A model generated the notes under the pieces. That model was not told the origin of the DNA and did no database searches. It saw only the letters and a program-made list of their open reading frames with translations. A DNA stretch of 64,000 nt, from positions 1 through 64,000 of the IMG/VR virus record IMGVR_UViG_3300028844_004552; one strand, given 5' to 3'. This DNA comes from a virus. The position numbers and the translations under genes were made by a program. The first letter of the stretch is position 1. Each line of letters opens with the position of its first letter. This document shows positions 17,726 to 28,037 of the stretch, piece after piece.

Positions 17726-19437
17726 TGGACGATAGAATTAAACATAGATTGGGTATTGAGAGCTCTCAGAAGGCATCAAATGTTGATGGTTATGTTAACC
17801 TTGATGTAACAAACAATGAAGCTATGTTACCTGTTGGTGATATGAATAGAATTGTTGATGCTTACAAACGATTTGATAAGGAAAGACAAGAATCACCATT
17901 TTATAGATTAGTTGGTACAATTAGACCACTTATGAGCAATGTATTATTCAACATCTCTGGTGTTGATAGTTGGTCAAGTTTTAATGATAATATATTTAGA
18001 GACCAATCATACCCACCAAATTTATCAATCAATGAAGATGAAGATATAACATATGCTGAATCTGTCACTAAACACTTGAAAGAAGTGGATGGTTGGTTTG
18101 GTTATTATAACCCAGATATCTTCGGTGTAAATGTTTGTGCGTTTACAGATATGGAACCTAAGAGAAGAAGATTCTCATTTAAGAAAGATAGATTTAACAA
18201 TGATATTAAGAATTGGGAAGTAACAGTTACATATCCTAGTGCTAGTGCCGACACTCAATTAACAACTGGTGGTCTTATGGTATTTGATAAAGTTTCAGTA
18301 AGCGTCTCAACTCGTGAGATGACTGCATTAGGTATTCCAGTACTTCATAATATACAAACTGGTGAAATGGTTAGAGTAACGGGTACTAATTTCGATGGTG
18401 ATTATGTGGTTCAAAGGGTTGGTATGGATAATGGTGACCTTATGGGTTATTACTTTGTTATCGACGTAGACCCAAGTATTGCAGTAATTGGACCTAATAG
18501 TAGATTCAAGAAAGTTGTTGGTGGACAAGAAAGTGTATATTACTTTAGAGTATTTGAAAAAGTTAAAACAAGAGTAGAGCCTGTTATCGAAGATGATGAT
18601 TATGAGATTTACCCTCTTAATTTTGCTAATAATGTGTATAATGATGGTGTTTGTCAATTAGTTTTCAATGAGGACATTGATGTTAGTGATTTAACTGATA
18701 ACCTAGGTAGACCATTGTCGGAATTATTTCTTACAATTATAAAAACCGAAGGAAATGATGTTAATGGGTCGTTTAATGGATTTACAGACATCAAGTCTGG
18801 AATTGAGATACCTTACATGCCAGAGATTCAAGCGACGAATGCAGAGCCTTATAAGGTAAATATACCAGACATAAGAAGAATACATGATGGTGGTGTAGTT
18901 CCTACAATGGGTCACACACCACTAGAAAATAACATATTAATCAGCACCAATGGTTTATTTGGTGATGTTGTTGAATATAATAAACATAAAGCAAAAGAAA
19001 CTATACTTGCCGATGTTCACCATAGATTTAATACAGCCAATCGAACTGGTCTTGGTAATGTTGCAAATGGTCCTAGACAAGAGGGTTATTACTACAAAGC
19101 ACACTACCCTATAACAATAAGAAATTTTTCACCATATATTGAACAAGGTGACATAAACACTGTTGGTATTCCAGATTATGCTGAGGACTTAGGTGATGGT
19201 AGATGGCTTTGGAGGGATTTATTAGATATAGGTTTCAATGCTGGTCAAGAAAACCCAGTTAAATATCCATTTTTAAATGGTGCTCATTATATTCACCAGA
19301 ATTATTGTGTTACACTAAAAAGGCAAGATTCATTTGGTATGTTTGGTTTATACTATTCAGCACCAATAAATTCTGACCCAGCTGGTGATTCAATGGATGA
19401 TAAGTTTACAACTAATAACGGTGAAGATGTCTGCTAA
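17725..19437 (+). CDS. Putative virion (baseplate/tail) protein, 570 aa
   Basis: I do not recognise the family. The TAATG junction overlaps the previous gene by one base and the next gene starts 11 bases before its end, so it is embedded in the virion operon. The sequence is beta-rich with short aromatic segments and no membrane helix. The C-terminal part (DGRWLWRDLLDIGFN...GAHYIHQNYCVTL) looks globular. By position it is a baseplate or tail-fibre component. Confidence 0.7.
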   Translation: MDDRIKHRLGIESSQKASNVDGYVNLDVTNNEAMLPVGDMNRIVDAYKRFDKERQESPFYRLVGTIRPLMSNVLFNISGVDSWSSFNDNIFRDQSYPPNLSINEDEDITYAESVTKHLKEVDGWFGYYNPDIFGVNVCAFTDMEPKRRRFSFKKDRFNNDIKNWEVTVTYPSASADTQLTTGGLMVFDKVSVSVSTREMTALGIPVLHNIQTGEMVRVTGTNFDGDYVVQRVGMDNGDLMGYYFVIDVDPSIAVIGPNSRFKKVVGGQESVYYFRVFEKVKTRVEPVIEDDDYEIYPLNFANNVYNDGVCQLVFNEDIDVSDLTDNLGRPLSELFLTIIKTEGNDVNGSFNGFTDIKSGIEIPYMPEIQATNAEPYKVNIPDIRRIHDGGVVPTMGHTPLENNILISTNGLFGDVVEYNKHKAKETILADVHHRFNTANRTGLGNVANGPRQEGYYYKAHYPITIRNFSPYIEQGDINTVGIPDYAEDLGDGRWLWRDLLDIGFNAGQENPVKYPFLNGAHYIHQNYCVTLKRQDSFGMFGLYYSAPINSDPAGDSMDDKFTTNNGEDVC

Positions 19438-20278
19438 ATATCAAATTAAAATATCAAACCTAACAGGTGTTACTGATACATTTATCAATATTCCAATTGA
19501 GATGACTCCAAATATGGTGGACCAAGCTGAATTAGTTAATAAGAAATTCGTTGATGTTGAGGTTGAAAATAGTATAAACCCAATCTTAGATTATGAGAAG
19601 GCTAGATTCACTCCAATATATTTTGACGATAATCAACAAATAGATATTAACAACATTATTTACGATGTTAGATTCTTAAGTGCATCAACATTTCCGACTA
19701 GTGCTAGTTTTTATAGTGATATTGATATTACTAATGATGATATTAAATTTGGTAAGAAGAGATTTGAAAATTCATTTCTTAATCTTTCGTTTTATGATAC
19801 TGATAGAGCTACAGACCAAAGATTATTATCATTCATTAATATTTTCCCAAGATTAACATCGGCTAATATTCAAGATGCTACTGACCCAACGCCAGGTTTA
19901 CCAAAACCAGCCAATGAAATTCCAGTAACATTTACATTATCAAATCCTATAAAAAACCCAGAAGGATTTGCTGAGGGTTATTATATTTATAATTACAAAG
20001 ATGAGGTTACCAGTGAATTACCTAAGGAAATATTTATGAGAGCTAGATTCAACAATGCGGCAAATGGTAAAACACTTAACCTTATGACTGAGGGTGTTGC
20101 CTATGGTATTGAAGAATTGGTAAATAAACTATATACTAAGTATATATTACATAGAAATAGTACTGGTTATTTTTACGCAATAGATGAGACTTATAATACT
20201 AACGCTGGACTCAATAACGTAACATTAACCAATGGTGGTGATTACATTATTACTCTTTATCAAATACAAGCATTATAA
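19427..20278 (+). CDS. Putative virion protein, 283 aa
   Basis: I chose the ATG at 19427 (MSAKYQIKISN) rather than the upstream in-frame ATG at 19385, because it gives a short 11-base overlap and a clean beta-strand start. The protein is beta-rich and of unknown family. It ends in TAATG with the next gene. Its position in the tail operon suggests a structural role. Confidence 0.68.
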   Translation: MSAKYQIKISNLTGVTDTFINIPIEMTPNMVDQAELVNKKFVDVEVENSINPILDYEKARFTPIYFDDNQQIDINNIIYDVRFLSASTFPTSASFYSDIDITNDDIKFGKKRFENSFLNLSFYDTDRATDQRLLSFINIFPRLTSANIQDATDPTPGLPKPANEIPVTFTLSNPIKNPEGFAEGYYIYNYKDEVTSELPKEIFMRARFNNAANGKTLNLMTEGVAYGIEELVNKLYTKYILHRNSTGYFYAIDETYNTNAGLNNVTLTNGGDYIITLYQIQAL

Positions 20279-21156
20279 TGGGACTTATTAGAAGAAAAAT
20301 ATTACTTGAAGATGCAATTTATAGAGGTGAAGGGCAATTAGGTGTGGAATATGGTCAAATGACCGCAGATACCTTCTATGTCAACATAATACTTACTCAG
20401 AATATTGACGATATGGGGATGATGACCAACCTTGAATTCATCTCTGGTAGTACAGACCCAGCATCACAACCAGATTATACTATACTTGAAAATAAATTAA
20501 TAGCATCTGGTATAACATTTCCTTTTATGTTAGGAACTCAACCCCCAACACCATTAACTACTCCAGACACCACTAACATAAGGGTTGTCGGTAAGGAGTT
20601 AGAGGATTATTGGGCTTATGCTAGTAGAATAACTGGGTCAACAGATTCTAAGAAAGTTAATGTTAAGGGATATGATAATACGAATAAATATATCACCAAT
20701 TTTGATATTGAAAAAAATATTTATGAAAATTATTTAGGTGATACTATTAGTGGGAAAACTAGGATAACAGACCAAATTATTTCAGCAACAACCTACGTGT
20801 TTGATGCTAATGATGATTCAAATATAGGTACGGTAAATCAATCTACTGGGTTGTTATATACTGATTACACTGGGTTAACTAGATTTCTTACAAGTGAGTT
20901 CCTTCCAAGTCAAATTCCACTAACAAACTTTCAATATGAGGGTGAGGGATGGAACCGAACTAATACATCACTTTCAGCATTAACTAAGGAAGAATACTTA
21001 TTTGGTATAACACAACCACCAGAAGTATTTAGCGATGTATTTATTGATAGGGGTGCAACAACAGTATTAGAAAGTCATTTAAGATTATCAGAAATTGAGA
21101 GTCTTGAACACTTAGAAAGATATAATAATGGTTTTTATAATATAGTAGACCAATAA
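20278..21156 (+). CDS. Putative virion protein, 292 aa
   Basis: Begins MGLIRRKILLEDAIYRG and shows no recognised domain. It is acidic and Thr-rich without membrane segments. A one-base overlap with the previous stop codon indicates coupled translation. Structural role inferred from its position only. Confidence 0.68.
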   Translation: MGLIRRKILLEDAIYRGEGQLGVEYGQMTADTFYVNIILTQNIDDMGMMTNLEFISGSTDPASQPDYTILENKLIASGITFPFMLGTQPPTPLTTPDTTNIRVVGKELEDYWAYASRITGSTDSKKVNVKGYDNTNKYITNFDIEKNIYENYLGDTISGKTRITDQIISATTYVFDANDDSNIGTVNQSTGLLYTDYTGLTRFLTSEFLPSQIPLTNFQYEGEGWNRTNTSLSALTKEEYLFGITQPPEVFSDVFIDRGATTVLESHLRLSEIESLEHLERYNNGFYNIVDQ

Positions 21157-21171
21157 AAAAATAAATTTAAA

Positions 21172-22092
21172 ATGGCAACAGGAACATACGGGGTCGTAAG
21201 ACCAGCAGACATAACACCAGACGATGTGGATATCTTTATCCACTACACACCTAATAGAAATACTGGAAACTCAACCATTATTAAGGTTGATAATCCAGCT
21301 GAATATTTAATTCCAATAGATGACCCATCTAAAGGTGAATCTGGAATAACTAGTTTTCAGTTATTTAGTGGATTATATACACTAAAATTACCAGTTGCTG
21401 ATTTTGGTGTTAAAGGATTTTATACTATAATGATTAAACCAGTTGAGATTAGAACAACTATCGTTGATTGTGGTGTATTATCAGCTTATCCAGATATTAA
21501 AGGTCTTGTATTTGACTTATCAGATATTGACTCTAGATTTATCTCTAGATTTGATAACGGTGGTCTTAGTGGTTATAGAATTGAGTACCTTGACAATACT
21601 AATAAAACTGATACTAAATTACATAACTTTTTTAGAATAATAACTAGTAATAATAAGGCTGAACCAGTTAATCAAAACTTAACTAATTCAAGTCAAAAAG
21701 CGATTCGTTATAGATTTAATGACAATTCAACATTAACCTTCTGTACAGTTACACCTAGTTCAGCTAGTAATGTTAAACCTAATGTGTTACCAAATATAGG
21801 AAACCCAAATCAAAAGGTAATCATTACAAACACATTTTTTAATCCAATTATGCTTGAAATAGAGATGGTAGACCACGATATTGAAACACTTGCAATTGGT
21901 TTATTCGGAAATCAGTCAAAATCTCTGGAAGACGGTATTTATACTATATATAACTTTAGAAATGAAATTTATAAGCAATATAACCTTTATGAAATCAAAG
22001 ACCAATTTACTGGTGAACCATTATTTGAGGTTAGAGAAGAGAAAGATAATGTTGATTTTACAAAGTCATTCAATGAGATAACAAACTTTTAA
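21172..22092 (+). CDS. Putative virion protein, 306 aa
   Basis: A beta-rich protein of unknown family, starting MATGTYGVVRPADITPDDVDIFIHY. It lies between other tail-type genes with spacers of 15 and 4 bases. No catalytic motif or membrane segment is visible. Structural role inferred from its position. Confidence 0.68.
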   Translation: MATGTYGVVRPADITPDDVDIFIHYTPNRNTGNSTIIKVDNPAEYLIPIDDPSKGESGITSFQLFSGLYTLKLPVADFGVKGFYTIMIKPVEIRTTIVDCGVLSAYPDIKGLVFDLSDIDSRFISRFDNGGLSGYRIEYLDNTNKTDTKLHNFFRIITSNNKAEPVNQNLTNSSQKAIRYRFNDNSTLTFCTVTPSSASNVKPNVLPNIGNPNQKVIITNTFFNPIMLEIEMVDHDIETLAIGLFGNQSKSLEDGIYTIYNFRNEIYKQYNLYEIKDQFTGEPLFEVREEKDNVDFTKSFNEITNF

Positions 22093-22096
22093 TTAA

Positions 22097-24889
22097 ATGG
22101 GTAATAAGGTTAAGGTAGTAGGATACGCAACGAAACAAGTATTTAATGGTAACATAGAATATAGAAATTTTTCGAATGACTTAGTGGGTAATCAATCCAC
22201 TGGGGGTGATTCTCTATTTACCTTAGGTAATTTTGCAATAACCACTACACTTGACGCTAAACCAAGTAAGATATTTACGACAAATAAGTTTAGTAATTTT
22301 AATAACCTTTGTAATCTTAATTTAACGGTTGAAGAAACTGATGTATTTCTTAATAATGCTGAGGTTGAATTAAAATTAGATAAGACTAATCTTTGTAATT
22401 ATGCTTATTTTGGTAGTATGTTGGAGTATGTTAGAGTATCACTTGAAAGTATTATTACCAAGTGGCCAGCTTCAATATATATGAACTCGATTATCGATGA
22501 TAATCTAACCAATCTTACAGTTGAAGACTACATATACGATACGATTATTGACACATCCACTTTCAAGGTAGATACGAATGTAATTAGAAACCAATACCAA
22601 ATCAACTTCTTAAAAAACGGGATTGTTGTGGATGGATTTAGCAATGGAAATGATATGCGTAACTTATCTGTTAATTATTTAAGTTATAGTGTGTTAAATG
22701 ACAACATAGAATATGCTGTTTTAGATTTCACAGGTTCTACAAATCTTACTGATGATTATATATATTTAACCGTAAAGGGTAATCCATTTAGTGGTATAAC
22801 TGGTACTACATCAACAATTAATTATCATATTAAACCAAATAAACTAAAAGAAGAAACATTTTATACAGAATTACCAGACTTTGAGGCTAATCTATTAAAT
22901 AGATTGACAACACCTAAATATACATCAGTATATAAGGTTCCAAAGAGAAATGAGATGGGTACGATTATATCAACTACAAATACCCTTACATGGCCCGTAT
23001 CTGATGGTTATAATATTGACTTTAATTCATCAGAATATATTTCATTTGCTGAAGATTTAATCAACATTTCAACTAACTTCGATGAAAACAAAACCAACCT
23101 TATGGTTCGTTTCTTAACAGCTGAGGCAATCTCAGATTTTGATACGGTACAGACTTGTGATGGTGGTATAGTAGAAACCGAGAGTCAGAGAATGAATAAA
23201 ACTCTTAAGATTTACGGTAGAGAATATGACGAAGTTAAACGATATATTGATGGGATTCAATATGCAAACACTGTAACATATAACGAAGTTGACAATACAC
23301 CAAACGCTGTTCTTAAATATTTAGCTAAAACACTTGGTTGGGGTCTTGTTTCATCTGTACTTGAAAATGACCTATTAGCTAACTATGTGACATCATCTGA
23401 ATCTACATATTCTGGAATGAGTAGGGGTTATACAGCAGTTGAAGCTGAGGTTGAAATGTGGAGAAGGATTATCCTTAATACTCCTTGGCTTTGGAAATCT
23501 AAGGGTGCTAGGAAGTCCGTAGAGTTCTTATTTAAATTTATTGGGGCACCAGATGGTCTTATTAACTTTAATGAGTTTATATACCTTGCTAAGGATAAAA
23601 TTGATGTTGACTTATTTAAAACATTACTAGAGGCTAATAATTTAGATACTGATATTAGTTTATATAATTTAGATTCTGATGGTTACCCAAGAATTAAAAA
23701 TAATAACCCAGACATGTATTTCCAAAAGGGTGGTCTTTGGTTTAGACAAACCGCTGGTTCTGGTGCAACAATAGACATTACAAGTGGTAACAATCCACAT
23801 GTTGGACCATACGATGGTGGTGCGGCATTTATGAATCAATTTAATTGTTTGATTCCAAATTTTAGTGCAACTACAGTTTCATCTACAACAGTAACAACTG
23901 ATTCAAGTAACTTATTTACCAATTATGAATCTGGTACTGTAAATGAATATGATGGTGATTACTTCGTTGATGTTACATCAGACGGTGTTGACATTTCGGA
24001 TTGTGTTGTTGTGACAACAACAAAGGTACCAGACCCATTCCCAACAGCATCTGAAATAAGTGATTGTGGATGTGAGGTTGATGAGGATGATTACGCATTA
24101 TTAATTAATACTACATGTAGTTCAGAAAAATTAACAATTGACTGTAGAGGTAAATTAGGTGGTCAAGTAGTTATTGACCCAGAGAACGGTTGGTTTACAT
24201 TTATATATAACACTTACGATGTAGAAGGTAATATATTACCACAAACATATACTAGTATATATGCTAGTACAGAATGTTGTCGTTCTTACGGTGGTGCACC
24301 ATTATTCTATGAGGATTTCGGTGATTATAGCTTTCCAGTTGGTGTCACACCAAAACCAACTCCATTGGTGAATTGTGGTTATGTATGTTGTAAAACTGAT
24401 TCATGTGGATGTTCAGCTACATGTAATTGGACTATAGAAACTTCTGGTAAGAATTTATTTTTAATTCCACCACACCCAAACCCATTTTTAGTGTTTGTTA
24501 AACCAAACGGTGACAAAACGAATATTGTACCAACATCATGTTCATGTCCAATTAACTTTACAGTACCAGTTACTGATGTTATAGATACATTTAACTCACC
24601 TAATACAGGTACTGGTTGTATGTTAACTAAAAACGGTCTTAATGACATAAATAATAATAACACATATTATTATTTATCACAAGATGGTGATACATTAGAA
24701 TGGTCAATACAATTATTCTTTCCAACTACTAATAACCCAACACCACCAACTGGTGCAACAACTAGTTTCTTAGAAACATTGTTTCTTGGTATGGCTGGAG
24801 GTCAATTACCATGTGATAATCAATACATGAATGTAGATGGTTTAGAAGTAAATAACGATACATATTACGATAATAACGATACAAAATAA
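22097..24889 (+). CDS. Putative tail/baseplate protein with Cys-rich C-terminus, 930 aa
   Basis: The central part (about residues 400-500: LKYLAKTLGW..., MWRRIILNTPWLWKSKGARKSVEFLFKFIG) has the amphipathic helical look of tail proteins that connect the baseplate to fibres. The last 300 residues are beta-rich and full of cysteines (for example CGYVCCKTDSCGCSATC), unusual for a protein folded in a reducing cytoplasm. Ends in TAATG with the next gene. The family is not recognised with certainty. Confidence 0.68.
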   Translation: MGNKVKVVGYATKQVFNGNIEYRNFSNDLVGNQSTGGDSLFTLGNFAITTTLDAKPSKIFTTNKFSNFNNLCNLNLTVEETDVFLNNAEVELKLDKTNLCNYAYFGSMLEYVRVSLESIITKWPASIYMNSIIDDNLTNLTVEDYIYDTIIDTSTFKVDTNVIRNQYQINFLKNGIVVDGFSNGNDMRNLSVNYLSYSVLNDNIEYAVLDFTGSTNLTDDYIYLTVKGNPFSGITGTTSTINYHIKPNKLKEETFYTELPDFEANLLNRLTTPKYTSVYKVPKRNEMGTIISTTNTLTWPVSDGYNIDFNSSEYISFAEDLINISTNFDENKTNLMVRFLTAEAISDFDTVQTCDGGIVETESQRMNKTLKIYGREYDEVKRYIDGIQYANTVTYNEVDNTPNAVLKYLAKTLGWGLVSSVLENDLLANYVTSSESTYSGMSRGYTAVEAEVEMWRRIILNTPWLWKSKGARKSVEFLFKFIGAPDGLINFNEFIYLAKDKIDVDLFKTLLEANNLDTDISLYNLDSDGYPRIKNNNPDMYFQKGGLWFRQTAGSGATIDITSGNNPHVGPYDGGAAFMNQFNCLIPNFSATTVSSTTVTTDSSNLFTNYESGTVNEYDGDYFVDVTSDGVDISDCVVVTTTKVPDPFPTASEISDCGCEVDEDDYALLINTTCSSEKLTIDCRGKLGGQVVIDPENGWFTFIYNTYDVEGNILPQTYTSIYASTECCRSYGGAPLFYEDFGDYSFPVGVTPKPTPLVNCGYVCCKTDSCGCSATCNWTIETSGKNLFLIPPHPNPFLVFVKPNGDKTNIVPTSCSCPINFTVPVTDVIDTFNSPNTGTGCMLTKNGLNDINNNNTYYYLSQDGDTLEWSIQLFFPTTNNPTPPTGATTSFLETLFLGMAGGQLPCDNQYMNVDGLEVNNDTYYDNNDTK

Positions 24890-26592
24890 TGGGGTATTTT
24901 TTTCCACATAATAAAGATGGTAGTGGTCATGATGGACCAATTGGTTGTCAAACTAGTGATGCTGTGGTAGATACTGGTGGAATTGTAAATGAGAATTCTG
25001 ACGGGTCTGTATCAGTATATAATAATGATGGTAGTTACAGACCATTGACTAAAGAGTGTTGTGAGACACTTAATCCATCGTATACGTTTGATTTTAACGA
25101 ACAACAATGTAGATGGGGTGCTGGTTGTGATGAAGATAATAAACCATATCAATTAGTATTAAATCCAAATGGTAATGCTGGGGTTATCTTTGATGTTGAC
25201 GGTGATAATGGTGAGGACTGTATATTAAATGTTAAATTTGATTATTTATTTAATCTTGATTGTGATATTATATATGATGCACTACAAGCAAATCAATTAT
25301 TTACCTTAGATGGTGATACTCAAGCATTGGTTTTCCAATTAAGTGGTAGATGTGAAGAAATATCTACATTGGTAAGTACACTTGAGGTTAATCTTATTTC
25401 GTTGACTACTGAATTGAGTAATACACCATATGTTATTCAGTGTAGTGAAATTATAAAAGACCCAGAACATGAAGTTCATGAAACACAAAAAACTGTTGGT
25501 GGATTCAATTCATTATTACCACCTAACGCATTCCCAATAAGTGAATATGGAATAGTGACATATTGTTTAACACCTAGTGGTTTAACTGCTTGGAATACAA
25601 TTTTAGGGACTGTAAATTATGACACTTGGTTTGCATCAGAGGGTGTGAACACTTCACTATATACATGTGTTGATGTTGATACACTTCTTGATTTAGATAA
25701 TGGAAGTGGTGACCTTATAGGTACTTGTGATGTTAGTGTTACGACTAGACAAGAAATAATAACTCAAATAACTGAAACTCAAGAAGAGATAATAACACTT
25801 ACAAATGAATGTGATGAAATTCAGATTCAAATAGCAACCTTAATTGGTGATACTAATTGTAATACATTCTTAGAAATGTTGGAAACTCTTAATGTTTCTA
25901 TGACATTAGAGGTTATTGATTATCCATCACCAGCTAACACACCAGTATCAACAACGGTTTATGAAGAAACAATATTTAATATTGGTGAAGATAATCTCTT
26001 AGATTATTTATTATCTGCTAATGGTAAAACTGGATTTTATATTAGTGGTTCAGAAACTAACAACATATGTGAGGTTATTGAAGGTGGGTTGGTTGATGAC
26101 ATAAATGCAACTGGAGACTTAACTGGTATTTTTGAAACTAATTCTGAATTGGTAGACTTAGTAAATACATCATTTAATTCAGAATGGCTTGGGGCAGACA
26201 TTAACATAACTGACCCAGCAATTATTTCTGGAATTACGAATCAAGAGATTAAGATATCACTTAAGATTAACGATTGTTGTTTTGATTTAGGTATCCTAAT
26301 CGATAGAATCGAAATGAATAAGGAATGTAGTAACACTGAAAGTACTACCATTAGAATTAACAAGTGTCCAAGTTTTGACTTGGTAAGGGTTTGTGACAAT
26401 AAGAAATCATGGCTTACTAATGAAGACGCTGAGAAAAGAGAGTTCGACCTTAAATTAAGGGGTACTGGATATAATATTAAGGATTATAGACTTGCAATAA
26501 ATAGTAAAGAAGTTGATTTAGATATCAACCCAGCCAATGCAATAGAACAAGATTTATATTGTTATGTTACTTCCAAAGTGGGTGTACTGTAG
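24889..26592 (+). CDS. Putative virion protein, upstream part of a frame-disrupted gene
   Basis: 567 aa before a TAG at 26590-26592. It is Cys-rich and beta-rich, with a coiled-coil-like stretch around residues 285-320 (REIITQITETQEEIITL-type heptads). The reading frame continues in -1 immediately: the codons overlapping the end (26559-26921) encode 120 more residues of similar composition, and the spacing to the next gene is then normal. So the intact product is probably about 677 aa. The split may be a one-base deletion, a sequencing error or recoding. Confidence 0.65.
   Translation: MGYFFPHNKDGSGHDGPIGCQTSDAVVDTGGIVNENSDGSVSVYNNDGSYRPLTKECCETLNPSYTFDFNEQQCRWGAGCDEDNKPYQLVLNPNGNAGVIFDVDGDNGEDCILNVKFDYLFNLDCDIIYDALQANQLFTLDGDTQALVFQLSGRCEEISTLVSTLEVNLISLTTELSNTPYVIQCSEIIKDPEHEVHETQKTVGGFNSLLPPNAFPISEYGIVTYCLTPSGLTAWNTILGTVNYDTWFASEGVNTSLYTCVDVDTLLDLDNGSGDLIGTCDVSVTTRQEIITQITETQEEIITLTNECDEIQIQIATLIGDTNCNTFLEMLETLNVSMTLEVIDYPSPANTPVSTTVYEETIFNIGEDNLLDYLLSANGKTGFYISGSETNNICEVIEGGLVDDINATGDLTGIFETNSELVDLVNTSFNSEWLGADINITDPAIISGITNQEIKISLKINDCCFDLGILIDRIEMNKECSNTESTTIRINKCPSFDLVRVCDNKKSWLTNEDAEKREFDLKLRGTGYNIKDYRLAINSKEVDLDINPANAIEQDLYCYVTSKVGVL
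26514..26592 (+). other. Window for the -1 frame change
   Basis: The -1 frame is closed by TGA at 26514-26516 and frame 0 by TAG at 26590-26592, so a shift must lie between them. One extra A in the AAA run near 26575-26577 would restore a continuous frame. I see no canonical X-XXY-YYZ slippery heptamer in frame here. Confidence 0.6.
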
Positions 26593-26921
26593 ATACTATT
26601 TGGGGTATAGATGTTAGTTTGGGATGTGAGACTATTTATAGTAACGATTCATTCTATGTTAGTACTGGAATCACAGATACACCAACACAACAAGAGTATC
26701 TTATTGAGTTGAGTGGGATTGCTGCAACATTAGGGTTAGAATTTACAAGTGGTGCTACTGAGGTTATATTTACTGACGTGGTAGATTGTGAGGGTGTTAA
26801 TTATTTAAATGAAACATTTAAGGTTGATTTAACATTGGATATCACAACTCTTTGTATTAAGAACTTCCAAGATGGTGAAGATTTCTTATTCCAAGATGAT
26901 ACACCATATGAATTTAATTAA
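26559..26921 (+). CDS. Downstream part of the frame-disrupted virion gene
   Basis: This -1-frame continuation of the gene at 24889 has no good start codon of its own (only a TTG at 26559). It encodes a beta-rich C-terminus (for example DTIWGIDVSLGCETIY) ending in DDTPYEFN. The residue style and codon use match the upstream part. It is best read as the C-terminal domain of one protein. Confidence 0.55.
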   Translation: MLCYFQSGCTVDTIWGIDVSLGCETIYSNDSFYVSTGITDTPTQQEYLIELSGIAATLGLEFTSGATEVIFTDVVDCEGVNYLNETFKVDLTLDITTLCIKNFQDGEDFLFQDDTPYEFN

Positions 26922-26949
26922 AATAAAAAAATAGAAAAATAGAAATAAA

Positions 26950-28032
26950 ATGGGAAAATTAACAGGTCAAGACGCATTTAGTGGAACACCAGCTGGTAAT
27001 GATGTAATTCACATGGTGGATGTAAGTGATACTACTGACAGTGCAGAAGGTACATCATTCAAAATACCTTTAAGTGGATTATCTGAATATTATGGGGTTT
27101 CGTATTGGACCTCTGGTTCTACAGGTACTGGTTCAGTAAAAACAATAAGTGGTGGTACGGTATCAACAGGTGATTATTCAGTTGCGGAAGGTAATTTAAC
27201 TAGGGCGACTGGTAATTATTCACATGCTGAGAATGATAGTACAAAAGCAAGTGGTACTGCATCACATGCCGAAGGTAACACTACTATAGCTAGTGGACCT
27301 AATTCACATGCAGAAGGTGACACCACCCTAGCAACTGGTACCACATCACACGCTGAGGGGGTTAACACAATAGCTTCTGGTACCGCATCACACGCTGAGG
27401 GTAATGGTACTCAAGCTAGTGGTACCGCATCACATGCTGAGGGTGACGGTACGACAGCTAGTGGTACTACATCACATGCTGAGGGTAGTGGAACTATAGC
27501 TGGTGGAACTAATTCACATGCTGAGGGTCTTAATACAATAACTAGTAATTTTGCAGCACATGCTGAGGGTCAAGGTACTATAGCTAGTGGACCTAATGCT
27601 CATGCAGAAGGTCTTACTACAATAGCAAATGGAAACCAATCACATGCTGAGGGGTATTTCACAGAAGCTAATGGTGTTGCTTCACATGCTGGTGGTCGTA
27701 GAGGTGTTGCTGATGGTAATGAATCATTTGTTCATTTTTATTCTACTACAACTGGGCTGGGTGTATATAGTGATTATTCAGCAATACTAGGTGGTACTGA
27801 TAACCACATCACAACAGGTGCAACTAATTCAGTTGTATTAGGTGGTAGTGATATAACTGGTACTACAGCTGATATGGTATATGTACCAGACTTAAATATT
27901 GTAAACTGTCCATCTTATGCTGACGATGCAGCTGCTGGGGTTGGTGGTCTTACTATAGGTATGGTTTATCAAACGACTGGTGCTGGTGCGTCTCCTTTAG
28001 ATGCTGCTGGTATATTAATGATTAAACAATAA
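26950..28032 (+). CDS. Tail fibre with YadA-head-like SHAEG repeats
   Basis: 360 aa. A short N-terminal adaptor segment (FSGTPAGNDVIHMVDVSDTT) is followed by about twelve 14-residue repeats with the core SHAEG (about residues 85-245). This is the left-handed beta-roll pattern of trimeric adhesin heads and of several phage fibres. The C-terminal 100 residues are a compact globular domain (VLGGSDITG...) that may cap the trimer. It probably forms a trimeric fibre in receptor binding. The repeats are preserved in both protein and DNA. Confidence 0.82.
   Translation: MGKLTGQDAFSGTPAGNDVIHMVDVSDTTDSAEGTSFKIPLSGLSEYYGVSYWTSGSTGTGSVKTISGGTVSTGDYSVAEGNLTRATGNYSHAENDSTKASGTASHAEGNTTIASGPNSHAEGDTTLATGTTSHAEGVNTIASGTASHAEGNGTQASGTASHAEGDGTTASGTTSHAEGSGTIAGGTNSHAEGLNTITSNFAAHAEGQGTIASGPNAHAEGLTTIANGNQSHAEGYFTEANGVASHAGGRRGVADGNESFVHFYSTTTGLGVYSDYSAILGGTDNHITTGATNSVVLGGSDITGTTADMVYVPDLNIVNCPSYADDAAAGVGGLTIGMVYQTTGAGASPLDAAGILMIKQ
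27199..27690 (+). repeat. 42-bp coding tandem repeats (SHAEG units)
   Basis: About twelve imperfect 42-base units, each with TCACATGC(T/C)GA(G/A)GG encoding SHAEG, lie within the fibre gene. Such arrays can expand or contract by recombination and so change fibre length. Confidence 0.85.
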
Positions 28033-28037
28033 AATAA

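Noticed and set aside
26514-26592. Programmed -1 frameshift at a standard slippery heptamer
   Set aside because: No X-XXY-YYZ heptamer is in frame within the only possible window.
27199-27690. CRISPR-like array
   Set aside because: The repeats have no unique spacers; they are in-frame coding units of a fibre.
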